A program made the position numbers and the translations under genes. A stretch of 64,000 bases of DNA from positions 62,001 to 126,000 of the forward strand of contig NZ_VLLE01000002.1 in NCBI RefSeq assembly GCF_007830055.1, in the 5' to 3' direction. Below are positions 53,847 through 61,780 of the stretch, piece after piece (position 1 is the stretch's first letter; each line of letters begins with the position of its first letter). The DNA is from Lacibacter cauensis (lineage in GTDB: Bacteria; Bacteroidota; Bacteroidia; Chitinophagales; Chitinophagaceae). Under the pieces are notes generated by a model. The model ran no database searches. It was not told the DNA's origin and saw nothing but the letters and a program-made list of their open reading frames with translations.

Positions 53847-54879
53847 AAAAGAAATCGCTGACATAAAGCAGTTATGTGCTCTTTCAGAAACGAAAGGCAG
53901 ATTATCACCTGCGTTGTTAAACATCATTTATAAAAAGAAATGGTTCAAACTGTTTGTTCCAAAAGAACAGGGCGGACTTGCTTTGCCTTTGATGGATGCC
54001 TTGCAACTGGAAGAACAGTTGGCAGCGATTGATGGTAGTCTGGGCTGGACAGTTACACTTTGCTCCGGTGCGAATTTCTTTGCCGGATTTATGGATCAGC
54101 AGAAGATCGGCAAACTGTTTTATGCAACAAAGATCTGCATGGGTGGAAGTGGAGCAGTAACAGGAATTGCAGAACAAACAAAAACGGGTTATGTGGTTAC
54201 AGGACGATGGAAGTATGCAACCGGTACGCCGCATTTAACACATTTCACGGCCAACTGTGTCATCCACAGAAACGGAAAACCTGTATTGAAAGAAGATGGT
54301 ACGCCCTTGATCCGTTCGTTTTATTTTAAACGCAGCGAAGTAAAGCTACACAACGAATGGAAGGCTATGGGCCTGAAAGCAACAGCCAGCCACAGTTACA
54401 GTGTAAACAAACTGCAGGTAAAAGCAGCACGCAGTTTCTTGATTGATGTAACACATGCCACATTGGAACATTCCATTTATACTTATCCGTTTATGCCTTT
54501 TGCAGAAACAACATTGGCGGTGAATACATTGGGCATGACGAATCATTTATTGGATGAAGCAGCTGCAGTATTTGCAGAAAAGAAATTGAACAATGCGGTC
54601 ATCATAAAAGCGCAAAAAGAAATTGCCGCTATGCGTACGGCGTTTTATACTATCGTTGAACAATCGTGGAATGAGCTCATCAATAAAAACAAACTCTCCG
54701 CAAAAACAACCAAACAGATCAGCACCATCAGCAGACAGCTGGTAAAGCTTTGCAGAAAACATGCAACGGAAGTATATCCTTATTGTGGGTTATCCTATAC
54801 CGCAGAAACATCCGATCTCAATCGGGTGTTCAGAGATTTGTTTACGGCCAGTCAGCATGCATTGTTGAACAAAGTATAA
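53827..54879 (+). CDS. Acyl-CoA dehydrogenase-like flavoprotein, co-encoded with pnuT
   Basis: The ATG at 53827 gives 350 residues, overlapping pnuT by 20 bp. The N-terminal LFVPKEQGGLALPLMDALQL and AIDGSLGWTVTLCSGANFF, and VVTGRWKYATGTPHLTHF in the middle, match the acyl-CoA dehydrogenase / DszC-HpaB fold. The sequence lacks a typical acyl-CoA catalytic Glu motif that I can point to, so a monooxygenase-like role is as likely. The link to thiamine is new to me and inferred only from the shared transcript; it might act on a thiamine breakdown product. Confidence 0.82.
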   Translation: MHLQLTKKEIADIKQLCALSETKGRLSPALLNIIYKKKWFKLFVPKEQGGLALPLMDALQLEEQLAAIDGSLGWTVTLCSGANFFAGFMDQQKIGKLFYATKICMGGSGAVTGIAEQTKTGYVVTGRWKYATGTPHLTHFTANCVIHRNGKPVLKEDGTPLIRSFYFKRSEVKLHNEWKAMGLKATASHSYSVNKLQVKAARSFLIDVTHATLEHSIYTYPFMPFAETTLAVNTLGMTNHLLDEAAAVFAEKKLNNAVIIKAQKEIAAMRTAFYTIVEQSWNELINKNKLSAKTTKQISTISRQLVKLCRKHATEVYPYCGLSYTAETSDLNRVFRDLFTASQHALLNKV

Positions 54880-54904
54880 CAGGAAGTTGATGCCCGGTTT
54901 ATTT

Positions 54905-54978
54905 GTCATCCCGACGAAGGAGGGATCTGTCGGGCTTTCGTACTATTATTCAGCAGATCCCTCGTACCTCGGGATGAC
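54905..54978. repeat. GTCAT...GATGAC palindromic repeat, copy 4
   Basis: GTCATCCCGACGAAGGAGGG to ATCCCTCGTACCTCGGGATGAC-type end, a nearly perfect 74-bp inverted repeat with a short central loop. Confidence 0.9.
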
Positions 54979-54995
54979 AGTTTACAATCAAAATA

Positions 54996-55030
54996 AAAAT
55001 CCCTTGCTGCAAAATACAACAGGGGATTTT
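54996..55030. terminator. Intrinsic terminator between the flavoprotein and M28 peptidase genes
   Basis: AAAATCCC and GGGGATTTT arms; T tract on the plus strand and A-rich flank on the other, so it may serve both genes. Confidence 0.7.
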
Positions 55031-55049
55031 TTAATTACGACATTGTTAC

Positions 55050-56609
55050 TTACAACGGAAAATCAAAATCAAACACAAAGCGTTCTGCTTTCGGCAATGG
55101 TTTGCGTGGCATCAACTCGGTACGCATCGCAGTATTATAAACAAACGCTGCAACAATCACCGCAGCCTGTTGTAAATCGGGAATGGATAAATGTTCATAC
55201 GTATCCATATTGCTGTGGTGGGTACGGGTTTCATATTCCATCGGGTCTTGTATAAACTGGAAACCCGGAATGCCCACTGCATCAAAACTTACATGATCTG
55301 TTGAGCCGGTACTGCTGAGTGTAACACCACCATTTGCACCAAGGTCTGTAAACGGAGCTAACCAGTTTCTGAAAATCGGCACTACGGCTTCATTGCCCTG
55401 TGCATAAATACCTCTTATTTTTCCTGTACCATTATCGAGATTGTAATAAGCACTTATTTTTTGTTGCTCAGGTTTCAGCTGCATATCGGCCGGGTTTCCA
55501 AAATGTTTTTTTACATAACCAAATGAACCGTACAAGCCTTGCTCTTCGCCACCCCACAACGCAATACGAATGGTACGTTTAGGCTTAACCGGTAGTGCGT
55601 TGAGTATGCGCATGGCTTCCATCATTACAATACAGCCTGCTGCATTATCGGTTGCACCGGTACCACCTGTCCAGCTATCTAAATGTCCGCCCAGCATTAC
55701 TACTTCGTTTTTCAACACAGGATCAGTACCAGGTATTTCTGCAACAAAATTGTAGCCGGTTAAATCATCATTGTAAAAGCGGTTGTTGACATTCAGCTCA
55801 AGCGATACCTTTTGTTTATTCTGAATTAACCGTGCAATGCGCATCGCTGTTTCAATACTCATCGTCATTTCGGGTAAAGTAGCAGCATAGCCTTTTGCAT
55901 ACGAAGTAGCACCTTGTACAAATACAGTACCATCTCTCGAACCACGATTGCTGTTAAGCAAAGCAACAGCTCCTTTCTTTGCAAGGTAGAGCTTGGTATA
56001 GTATTCGGCTTTGAGGTAAGGAACAAACGCTTCAATTTCGCTGCGGGCGAACATGTAGGTAGGAGGAAGATGATCCAGGCTGCTGTCGCCATAACGTTTC
56101 GCCAATGGTTGAAACGGAAAGTTAAGCGGACGGTTGGCTGGTTTCACCATCACAATTTTACCTTTAATGTTTGCGCCGAGTTTATCAATCGATGCAGAGT
56201 CGAGTGCATCAATCAAAGCTACTTCGGCCATTGCTGGTTTGGTGGTGCCGAGTGTCCACGGAACAGGATAGGCAATAATATCTTCAAAATAGGGTGTACG
56301 CATATTTAATGCGCTGTATTCGTTGCTCCATCCTTTGCCAAACTCGCCCCATGCTTCTTTTCGTGGGTTGGAAAAGTTAAACTCTTTGCTGATGCTGATA
56401 AGCCACTGCAGTGCCCTGTTGTAACCGGGTGAATTGGTGAGGCGTGGTCCGCTGCCATCGGTTAAATGGTGGGCAAAGAGTTCTATTTTGGAATTTTTGA
56501 GGCCTTGTTCACGAATCAAATTCATGATTTGTATATCAACTGTGTCTTGTGCAGTTGCCTGTAATAAGAATAGAAAAGACAAAAAGAAACCGGTGATGAT
56601 TTTTTGCAT
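55050..56609 (-). CDS. Exported M28-family zinc aminopeptidase
   Basis: A 519-residue exopeptidase with signal peptide (MQKIITGFFLSFLFLLQATAQ). The order is a protease-associated (PA) insertion, then the catalytic domain with VMLGGHLDSWTGGTGATDNAAG (His and Asp ligands), IALWGGEEQGLYGS (general base and Glu ligand), the YNLDNGTGK segment, and the last His in TRTHHSNMDTYEHL. These are the five metal-binding positions expected for M28. It is probably periplasmic or secreted without a T9SS tail. Confidence 0.93.
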   Translation of the reverse strand: MQKIITGFFLSFLFLLQATAQDTVDIQIMNLIREQGLKNSKIELFAHHLTDGSGPRLTNSPGYNRALQWLISISKEFNFSNPRKEAWGEFGKGWSNEYSALNMRTPYFEDIIAYPVPWTLGTTKPAMAEVALIDALDSASIDKLGANIKGKIVMVKPANRPLNFPFQPLAKRYGDSSLDHLPPTYMFARSEIEAFVPYLKAEYYTKLYLAKKGAVALLNSNRGSRDGTVFVQGATSYAKGYAATLPEMTMSIETAMRIARLIQNKQKVSLELNVNNRFYNDDLTGYNFVAEIPGTDPVLKNEVVMLGGHLDSWTGGTGATDNAAGCIVMMEAMRILNALPVKPKRTIRIALWGGEEQGLYGSFGYVKKHFGNPADMQLKPEQQKISAYYNLDNGTGKIRGIYAQGNEAVVPIFRNWLAPFTDLGANGGVTLSSTGSTDHVSFDAVGIPGFQFIQDPMEYETRTHHSNMDTYEHLSIPDLQQAAVIVAAFVYNTAMRTELMPRKPLPKAERFVFDFDFPL

Positions 56610-56770
56610 ACGCAGAATTTAGAAAACCAAAGTAGGAAGAAGTATTAAAAAATCATAATGCTGTTGCAGCAGTTGTTGATAAGCCGGGCTTAAACAGGGA
56701 AACACCTGTATGAATTGTGGAGAAAGCAATAACTTTCGGCTTTGATTTATTCAACCAATCTATTCGATAA

Positions 56771-57736
56771 ATGATCAACTGGGGTATTATCGGTTGCGGC
56801 GATGTAACCGAAGTAAAGAGTGGTCCGGCATTTAACAAAGTGCCCGGTTCGAAGCTTGTAGCTGTGATGCGGCGTGATGCAGCTAAAGCAGCTGACTATG
56901 CCAAACGGCATAACGTACCACGTTGGTATAACGATGCGGAGGCGCTCATCAACGATGCAGAAGTAAATGCCATTTATATTGCTACACCACCTTCCTCGCA
57001 TGAAGCGTATGCGTTGGCAGCAATCAAAGCAGGTAAGCCAGTGTATGTAGAGAAGCCTATGACGATGAGTTATGCAGCAGCACAAAACATGGTTCATGCA
57101 GCAGATGCAGCTAATGTAAAACTCACCGTAGCACATTACCGCAGGCAATGGCCTTTGTTTCAAAAGATCCGTTCGCTGCTTGCAGAAAAAGCTATTGGTG
57201 AAGTGCGGTTGGTGCAGTTGACATTCTGTAAGCAACCGCCCACTGCTGCCGAACTGAGCGATGAAAAACTGTTGTGGCGATTTGACCCTGCTATTGCAGG
57301 TGGTGGTTTGTTTCACGACCTGGCGCCACACCAACTCGATATTTTGTATTGGTTGTTTGGTGAAGCAGCAACAGTGAATGGTCTTGCTCTGAACCAGGGT
57401 GGATATTATGCCGTGCCTGATTTGGTGAATGGGCAAATTCTTTTTCGTAATAAAATTGTATTTACCGGCAGCTGGTGTTTTACTGCAGCAGAAGCTACCG
57501 ATGAATGTGTCATCATCGGTAGTGAAGGTTCGTTGCGTTTTAGCTTTTTTACCCATAACAGTATTACACTGCAACGTAATAATGAAACAACCCGTTTTGA
57601 TTTTGATCGTCTGCAACATGTACAGCAACCGATGATCGAAGCAGTGGTGAATTATTTTTTGGGCAATGCGGCGAATCCCTGTACGGCAGCAGAAGGAGCA
57701 GAGATCATGCGATGGATGGATGAGATGGTGAAGTGA
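56771..57736 (+). CDS. Gfo/Idh/MocA-family oxidoreductase
   Basis: A 321-residue NAD(P)-dependent oxidoreductase. MINWGIIGCGDVTEVKSGPA is the Rossmann fold with the GxGxxx turn, and ATPPSSHEAYALAAIKAGKPVYVEKPM contains the family's EKP motif (catalytic Lys). The C-terminal half is the alpha/beta domain, including GGGLFHDLAPHQLDIL with its conserved His. The substrate is unknown, commonly sugars or cyclitols. It is monocistronic and divergent from the M28 peptidase. Confidence 0.9.
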   Translation: MINWGIIGCGDVTEVKSGPAFNKVPGSKLVAVMRRDAAKAADYAKRHNVPRWYNDAEALINDAEVNAIYIATPPSSHEAYALAAIKAGKPVYVEKPMTMSYAAAQNMVHAADAANVKLTVAHYRRQWPLFQKIRSLLAEKAIGEVRLVQLTFCKQPPTAAELSDEKLLWRFDPAIAGGGLFHDLAPHQLDILYWLFGEAATVNGLALNQGGYYAVPDLVNGQILFRNKIVFTGSWCFTAAEATDECVIIGSEGSLRFSFFTHNSITLQRNNETTRFDFDRLQHVQQPMIEAVVNYFLGNAANPCTAAEGAEIMRWMDEMVK

Positions 57737-57804
57737 GTTTGATTTTGTTTATTGGTCAAGCGACCAACAACGGCGTTGAAATAAAAGAGGGGTTGAAATT
57801 ACCT

Positions 57805-57877
57805 GTCCTCCAGACGAAGGAGGGATCTGCCTGGCATTTGCACGAACATCAACAGATTCCTCGTGCCTCGGGATGAC
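57805..57877. repeat. GTCAT...GATGAC palindromic repeat, copy 5
   Basis: The left arm has drifted (GTCCTCCAGACGAAGGAGGG), the right arm is AGATTCCTCGTGCCTCGGGA-TGAC; same size as copy 4. Confidence 0.85.
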
Positions 57878-57916
57878 AAAAACCAAAGAACTGCCGCAAA
57901 AAAATATTCAAATAAA

Positions 57917-57944
57917 AAGTCTCTGGCAGTTTACCAGAGACTTT
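57917..57944 (-). terminator. Intrinsic terminator of the cyclophilin gene
   Basis: AAAGTCTCTGG and CCAGAGACTTT arms around CAGTTTA-type loop; the minus strand continues in TTTTATTT. Confidence 0.85.
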
Positions 57945-57967
57945 CTATTTGTGAAAGTAAAATCATT

Positions 57968-58414
57968 TTATGTCAGTATTACCTTCTCCATCACATCACC
58001 TGCACGTATTGCATCAATCACATCTAAACCTTCAGTAATTTTTCCAAAGCAGGTATGATTGCGATCGAGATGTTTTACGCCATTGCGGTTATGGCAAATG
58101 AAAAACTGGCTGCCGCCTGTGTTGCGTCCACGATGCGCCATCGACATCACTCCTCGGTCATGAAACTGTTTGGTGCCGTTTAACTCGCAGGGGATCGTGT
58201 AGCCCGGTCCGCCGGCACCTGTACCATCCGGGCAGCCGCCCTGGATCATAAAGTCAGGAATAACACGGTGAAACTTCAGCCCGTTGTAAAAACCTTCGCT
58301 TACCAATTTTTTAAAGTTGCCTGCAGCAATCGGGGCATCGTCATCATATAATTCAAACTTCATAATACCCTTGGCCGTATGTATTTCGCCGGTGGTTAAT
58401 TTTATTTCGCTCAT
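57968..58414 (-). CDS. Cyclophilin-type peptidyl-prolyl isomerase
   Basis: A 148-residue cytosolic isomerase (no signal peptide). The cyclophilin core is plain: [27 protein letters not shown] (catalytic Arg in FHRVI), [29 protein letters not shown] and [15 protein letters not shown]. It belongs to the small PpiB-like group. The start ATG lies just upstream of a short A-rich gap and there is no alternative. Confidence 0.93.
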   Translation of the reverse strand: MSEIKLTTGEIHTAKGIMKFELYDDDAPIAAGNFKKLVSEGFYNGLKFHRVIPDFMIQGGCPDGTGAGGPGYTIPCELNGTKQFHDRGVMSMAHRGRNTGGSQFFICHNRNGVKHLDRNHTCFGKITEGLDVIDAIRAGDVMEKVILT

Positions 58415-58640
58415 AGTTCCTTTTTTTAAGACTGCGAAAGTAACATATAGCTATGAATTGCAGGACAGCTACCGGTCATTTTTCGAAGCGGTTAAGATGG
58501 GGTGCACAGTGTGTTCTCCAATCTTAACAATGTTTTGCCACGCACAACTTTCAGATCAAGGAAACGTTTTCTATTTTGTTGTTGCAATTCCGGTTGATGC
58601 GGAACACATGCTGCAGCAACAGTTAACTAAATCGTACCAT
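58415..58640. other. Upstream region between the cyclophilin and lipoprotein genes
   Basis: Open in one frame, but no protein-like features; no repeats seen. It should hold two divergent promoters. Confidence 0.4.
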
Positions 58641-59621
58641 ATGCCTTCAACTCTACTCAAACATGTTTGGTTGCTTTTATTCTTTACGGCCTGTGCCACT
58701 GTTTCACAGGAGCATCTCAGCAATAACCCTCAGCAAAAAATAAAGCCTGCTGCAACCACTTCAGCAATTGACACATTATTGATTGATGAACAACCGAAAC
58801 CTTTGACCGATCTGCAGCAAACGGAAGAAGGACAGATTGTGTTGCAGGAAGGTTATTACGAAGCAACCTATAAAAGTTATTGTCTGCAACCCGGTACTCC
58901 CGATCCATCAGACAGGGATGCCTACCTGCAAATGCCTTTGCAAACACACCGGAAAGAAATTGTAGAAACAGTGTTGCGAGGATCGTTGCAAAAACCGGAG
59001 CTTGAACAAAAGAATATTCAGCTGTTATTATGGTCGGTTGTGAGTGGTTCTGACTATAACAGGCTTTCATGGCCCGTGCAGTTAACCGCACAACAATTGC
59101 TCACAAAGAAGCAGATCTTTCAACTAAAGGGTGGGGTAGCAGGTGTAATAAAAACAGTTGCACAACAGTTGCCCGATGCACGCATCACCGGTGCGCAAAT
59201 AAGTATGAAGCGTTTGTTTGAAACAGGTGCGAGCTCTTACGAAACTTTTGAGCGTGTGGCAGTGTTGCGTGAAAAATCGATCGTACACAATGAAGCATAC
59301 AGGAAGGATCAATGGAACAAACAGACAGGTGGTTATTATCTGCGTTACTTCCCTAACGGTTACCAGCAGGTGAAAATACAGGTGTACGTTCCAAAAGGCA
59401 CACTCGATTCTGCAGGCATGCAGAATGGTCATTATCTGTTGTTCGATCCTGTGAACCAAATGGCTGTCCCGGCAAATTCCAATGCACAACGTTTAGGTAT
59501 AGGTTCGCCGGTTGCAGAAGTAATTCGCAAGATTATTCGTATCCAAAAAGATATTCCGAAACCGCAACCGAAGCAACCAACACCAAAACAACAACCAAAG
59601 TCAAGTAAAGAACAGCAATAG
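58641..59621 (+). CDS. Lipoprotein of unknown function
   Basis: The ATG at 58641 gives a 326-residue protein (MPSTLLKHVWLLLFFTACAT) with an SPII signal and lipobox FFTAC. A charged, Gln-rich linker (about 25-60) follows. The middle includes GYYEATYKSYCLQPGTPDPS and LLLWSVVSGSDYN, and the C-terminus ends in a Pro/Lys/Gln-rich tail (PKPQPKQPTPKQQPKSSKEQ). The upstream open frame to 58317 is discarded because it would cover the divergent gene's start. Related proteins are known in Bacteroidota only as hypothetical. Confidence 0.75.
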   Translation: MPSTLLKHVWLLLFFTACATVSQEHLSNNPQQKIKPAATTSAIDTLLIDEQPKPLTDLQQTEEGQIVLQEGYYEATYKSYCLQPGTPDPSDRDAYLQMPLQTHRKEIVETVLRGSLQKPELEQKNIQLLLWSVVSGSDYNRLSWPVQLTAQQLLTKKQIFQLKGGVAGVIKTVAQQLPDARITGAQISMKRLFETGASSYETFERVAVLREKSIVHNEAYRKDQWNKQTGGYYLRYFPNGYQQVKIQVYVPKGTLDSAGMQNGHYLLFDPVNQMAVPANSNAQRLGIGSPVAEVIRKIIRIQKDIPKPQPKQPTPKQQPKSSKEQQ

Positions 59622-59635
59622 TAAACGACTGGGTT

Positions 59636-59712
59636 TTGGTTCTTGTTCCTTGTCTCTTTTGCCTTGGATATTATTTCTTGAACCTTGTACTTTGTCCTCG
59701 TGCCTTTATTCT
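59636..59712 (+). repeat. 7-bp-period array, TTGTTCC type, 11 units
   Basis: Eleven phased heptamers (such as TTGGTTC, TTGTTCC, TTGAACC, TTGTCCT); TT is at positions 1-2 in ten of them. It starts 14 bp after the lipoprotein stop and ends 15 bp before the GNAT start. Confidence 0.9.
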
Positions 59713-59727
59713 TGTTACTTTTACAGC

Positions 59728-60408
59728 GTGAATGATCTCTTACAGAATCCCGTTTTCAATGCATTAACAACTGGCGATAAGCAGCTGAGTTTTGGTACAG
59801 CTCATGTTAAGTATTTTGATGCAGAAGTGTCGCCGTATGCAGGTTTTCCGGAGGATTATGAACAGGGATTTGCTGAACTGCATGATCTGTTGCCAGAGGG
59901 GCGCAGAATATTATTCGCACGGCCAACACCTGTTGCAATACCAGAGGGCTGGCAACTGCAGCACGAAATAAAAGGATTGCAGTTTGTGTACGAAGGAGGC
60001 AAGAACATTACAGGTGATTTTTCTAACATCGTTCCTTTAACAGCCACACATGTAGATGAGATGATCGAATTGGTAAAGCTGACTAAGCCTGGCCCATTTG
60101 ATAAACGCACGATTGAATTTGGTTCCTACCATGGCATTTTTCAAAATGGAAAATTAGTTGCTATGACCGGTCAGCGTTTGCATGTTGAACAGTATACAGA
60201 GATCAGTGCAGTTTGTACACATCCCGATCATTTAGGTAAGGGCTATGCTTCTGCTTTAATGCAGCACCAGCTGCAGATTATTGTAAACAGTAACCAAATA
60301 CCTTATCTGCATGTACGTGCAGATAATGACAGAGCAATTGCTGTATACGAGCGATTGGGTTTTGTTGTTTCACGGCCCATGCATTTCTATTTTATGAAAC
60401 GGTTGTAA
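59728..60408 (+). CDS. GNAT-family acetyltransferase
   Basis: A 226-residue N-acetyltransferase. The fold is C-terminal: ISAVCTHPDHLGKGYASALM carries the acetyl-CoA loop (Q/R-x-x-G-x-G/A), followed by YLHVRADNDRAIAVYERLGF. The N-terminal part is FR47-like. The GTG at 59728 is selected since the upstream open frame comes from the heptamer array; a TACTTTTA element (59716) could be its -7 region. Substrate is unknown. Confidence 0.85.
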   Translation: MNDLLQNPVFNALTTGDKQLSFGTAHVKYFDAEVSPYAGFPEDYEQGFAELHDLLPEGRRILFARPTPVAIPEGWQLQHEIKGLQFVYEGGKNITGDFSNIVPLTATHVDEMIELVKLTKPGPFDKRTIEFGSYHGIFQNGKLVAMTGQRLHVEQYTEISAVCTHPDHLGKGYASALMQHQLQIIVNSNQIPYLHVRADNDRAIAVYERLGFVVSRPMHFYFMKRL

Positions 60409-60414
60409 AGCGGC

Positions 60415-60445
60415 AAAAAAAGAGCAACTGTTGTAACAGTTGCTC
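60415..60445 (-). terminator. Intrinsic terminator of the lytic transglycosylase gene
   Basis: GAGCAACTGTT and AACAGTTGCTC arms; T tract on the minus strand. It may also serve the GNAT gene. Confidence 0.88.
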
Positions 60446-60472
60446 CCAGGAACAGATCGTTTCACAGGTTTA

Positions 60473-61336
60473 TTATTTACGTAGTACCAGTTGGAATTCT
60501 CCTTCACGTATAGTAATCAATACCCAGTTTAATGTTGGTTGTGGTGATGCAGGTGCAGGTTGTTGTTCTTCGTTATTGTTATCAGCAGTATTATTTTTTT
60601 CTACAGCTGCCATGTAGTTGATGTGTTCATTTTTTGTCATGGTAACCACACTTCCTTTCTCTTCGTAATAAAAATGAACAGCAATAAAACGTTTTACATG
60701 CTCTCTCGATTCTTTTGGTAAGAAGTATTGCAGCTTCCAGAAATCACGACTGCCTGCTTTCTTAATTGCTTTATGTACATTACCTGTACCGCAGTTATAT
60801 GCTGCAATAACGAGTAGCCAATCATCAAATTCATCATACAGGTCATTGAGATATCTTGCAGCTGCGGCCGTGCTTTTATAAATATTTCTGCGTTGATCTT
60901 CTTTTGCTGAAATTTTTAATCCCAACGTTCTTGCTGTCGCAGGCATCAATTGCCAGATACCGGCTGCTCCGGCATACGATGTCGCAGTGTTTTTCATTTT
61001 TGATTCAACAACGGTCATGTATACTAATTCAGCAGGTAATCCTTCTTTCTGCAAGAGTTTGCGAATGAGCTGAAAACTGCTGTTATTCTGCTCTTTTATT
61101 TTATCAAGCAGTTCATCGTGTTCATCAATATAAGCAGCTGTAAATTTTTTTGCAGATGCATGCATCGCAGTCAATACAGGCTGTTCGCTTGTTATACTGC
61201 CCAGCGAATCTGCAGGTACTATATATGCCGCCTGTTGCAACACAGGCTGTTGAACAGCAACTGTTGCTCCCGCATTTTGCAGCATGGCCAATGGCATACA
61301 GCATAAACCAAAACGTTTGAATGTTCTTGTTTTCAT
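60473..61336 (-). CDS. Lytic transglycosylase, SLT-type
   Basis: A 287-residue exported muramidase-like enzyme. The N-terminus (MKTRTFKRFGLCCMPLAMLQ) resembles a signal, though less typical. The SLT domain lies at about 85-210: MTVVESKMKNTATSYAGAAGIWQLMPATAR with the catalytic Glu, then YLNDLYDEFDDWLLVIAAYNCGTGNV. It acts on peptidoglycan. A Gln/Pro/Asn-rich region precedes the C-terminus, where LysM domains of MltD would be expected; none are present. Confidence 0.88.
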   Translation of the reverse strand: MKTRTFKRFGLCCMPLAMLQNAGATVAVQQPVLQQAAYIVPADSLGSITSEQPVLTAMHASAKKFTAAYIDEHDELLDKIKEQNNSSFQLIRKLLQKEGLPAELVYMTVVESKMKNTATSYAGAAGIWQLMPATARTLGLKISAKEDQRRNIYKSTAAAARYLNDLYDEFDDWLLVIAAYNCGTGNVHKAIKKAGSRDFWKLQYFLPKESREHVKRFIAVHFYYEEKGSVVTMTKNEHINYMAAVEKNNTADNNNEEQQPAPASPQPTLNWVLITIREGEFQLVLRK

Positions 61337-61780
61337 AACACTGTTTTTTCGTAAAGAGATACGGATAGGAAATGGATGTTCCTCAAAACAGTTTTTCAGA
61401 AAAGAATTGGAAAATGATCAAAAAAGCCAGGATTGATCGGGTTACGGCGCACTATTTTCAATAATCGTGCTAAAGTGAGAGTACAAAGCTAGAAGGCATT
61501 TCTTCGAAGAACGAATTTTTGCTCATGAAAAACTACGATGACACGCTAAACAGCTGAACTACAGCGGTATAAGTTTTCAACAGCAATTCTGTCAGGGAGA
61601 TTTACGATGAAGATATTTTTTAAAAAAAATATTTCTGCTTTGCCCTTAATGCTTTGAAATGCTGGTTTTTGTGCTACTGAAGGCTGCGGTTTGTACGTGC
61701 TGGTCTGCAAAATTGGTTGCGGACAGTTATTCGTTTTTGGGTGTTTGAATTGCGTTATTTTGCCGTAATTCTGCAACTCA
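61337..61780. other. AT-rich intergenic region
   Basis: About 440 bp between divergent genes. It contains an AT palindrome near 61612-61635 (ATATTTTTTAAAAAAAATAT-like). No gene, repeat or clear promoter is supported, though a GTTATTTTG segment at about 61751 could be a poor -7 match for the SGNH gene. Confidence 0.4.

Larger units (their letters stand above)
57737..57967. other. Spacer with a palindromic repeat and terminator
   Basis: It contains a small dyad (CAACAACGGCGTTG at about 57765-57778), the palindromic repeat 57805-57877 and the terminator 57917-57944. No gene. Confidence 0.6.
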
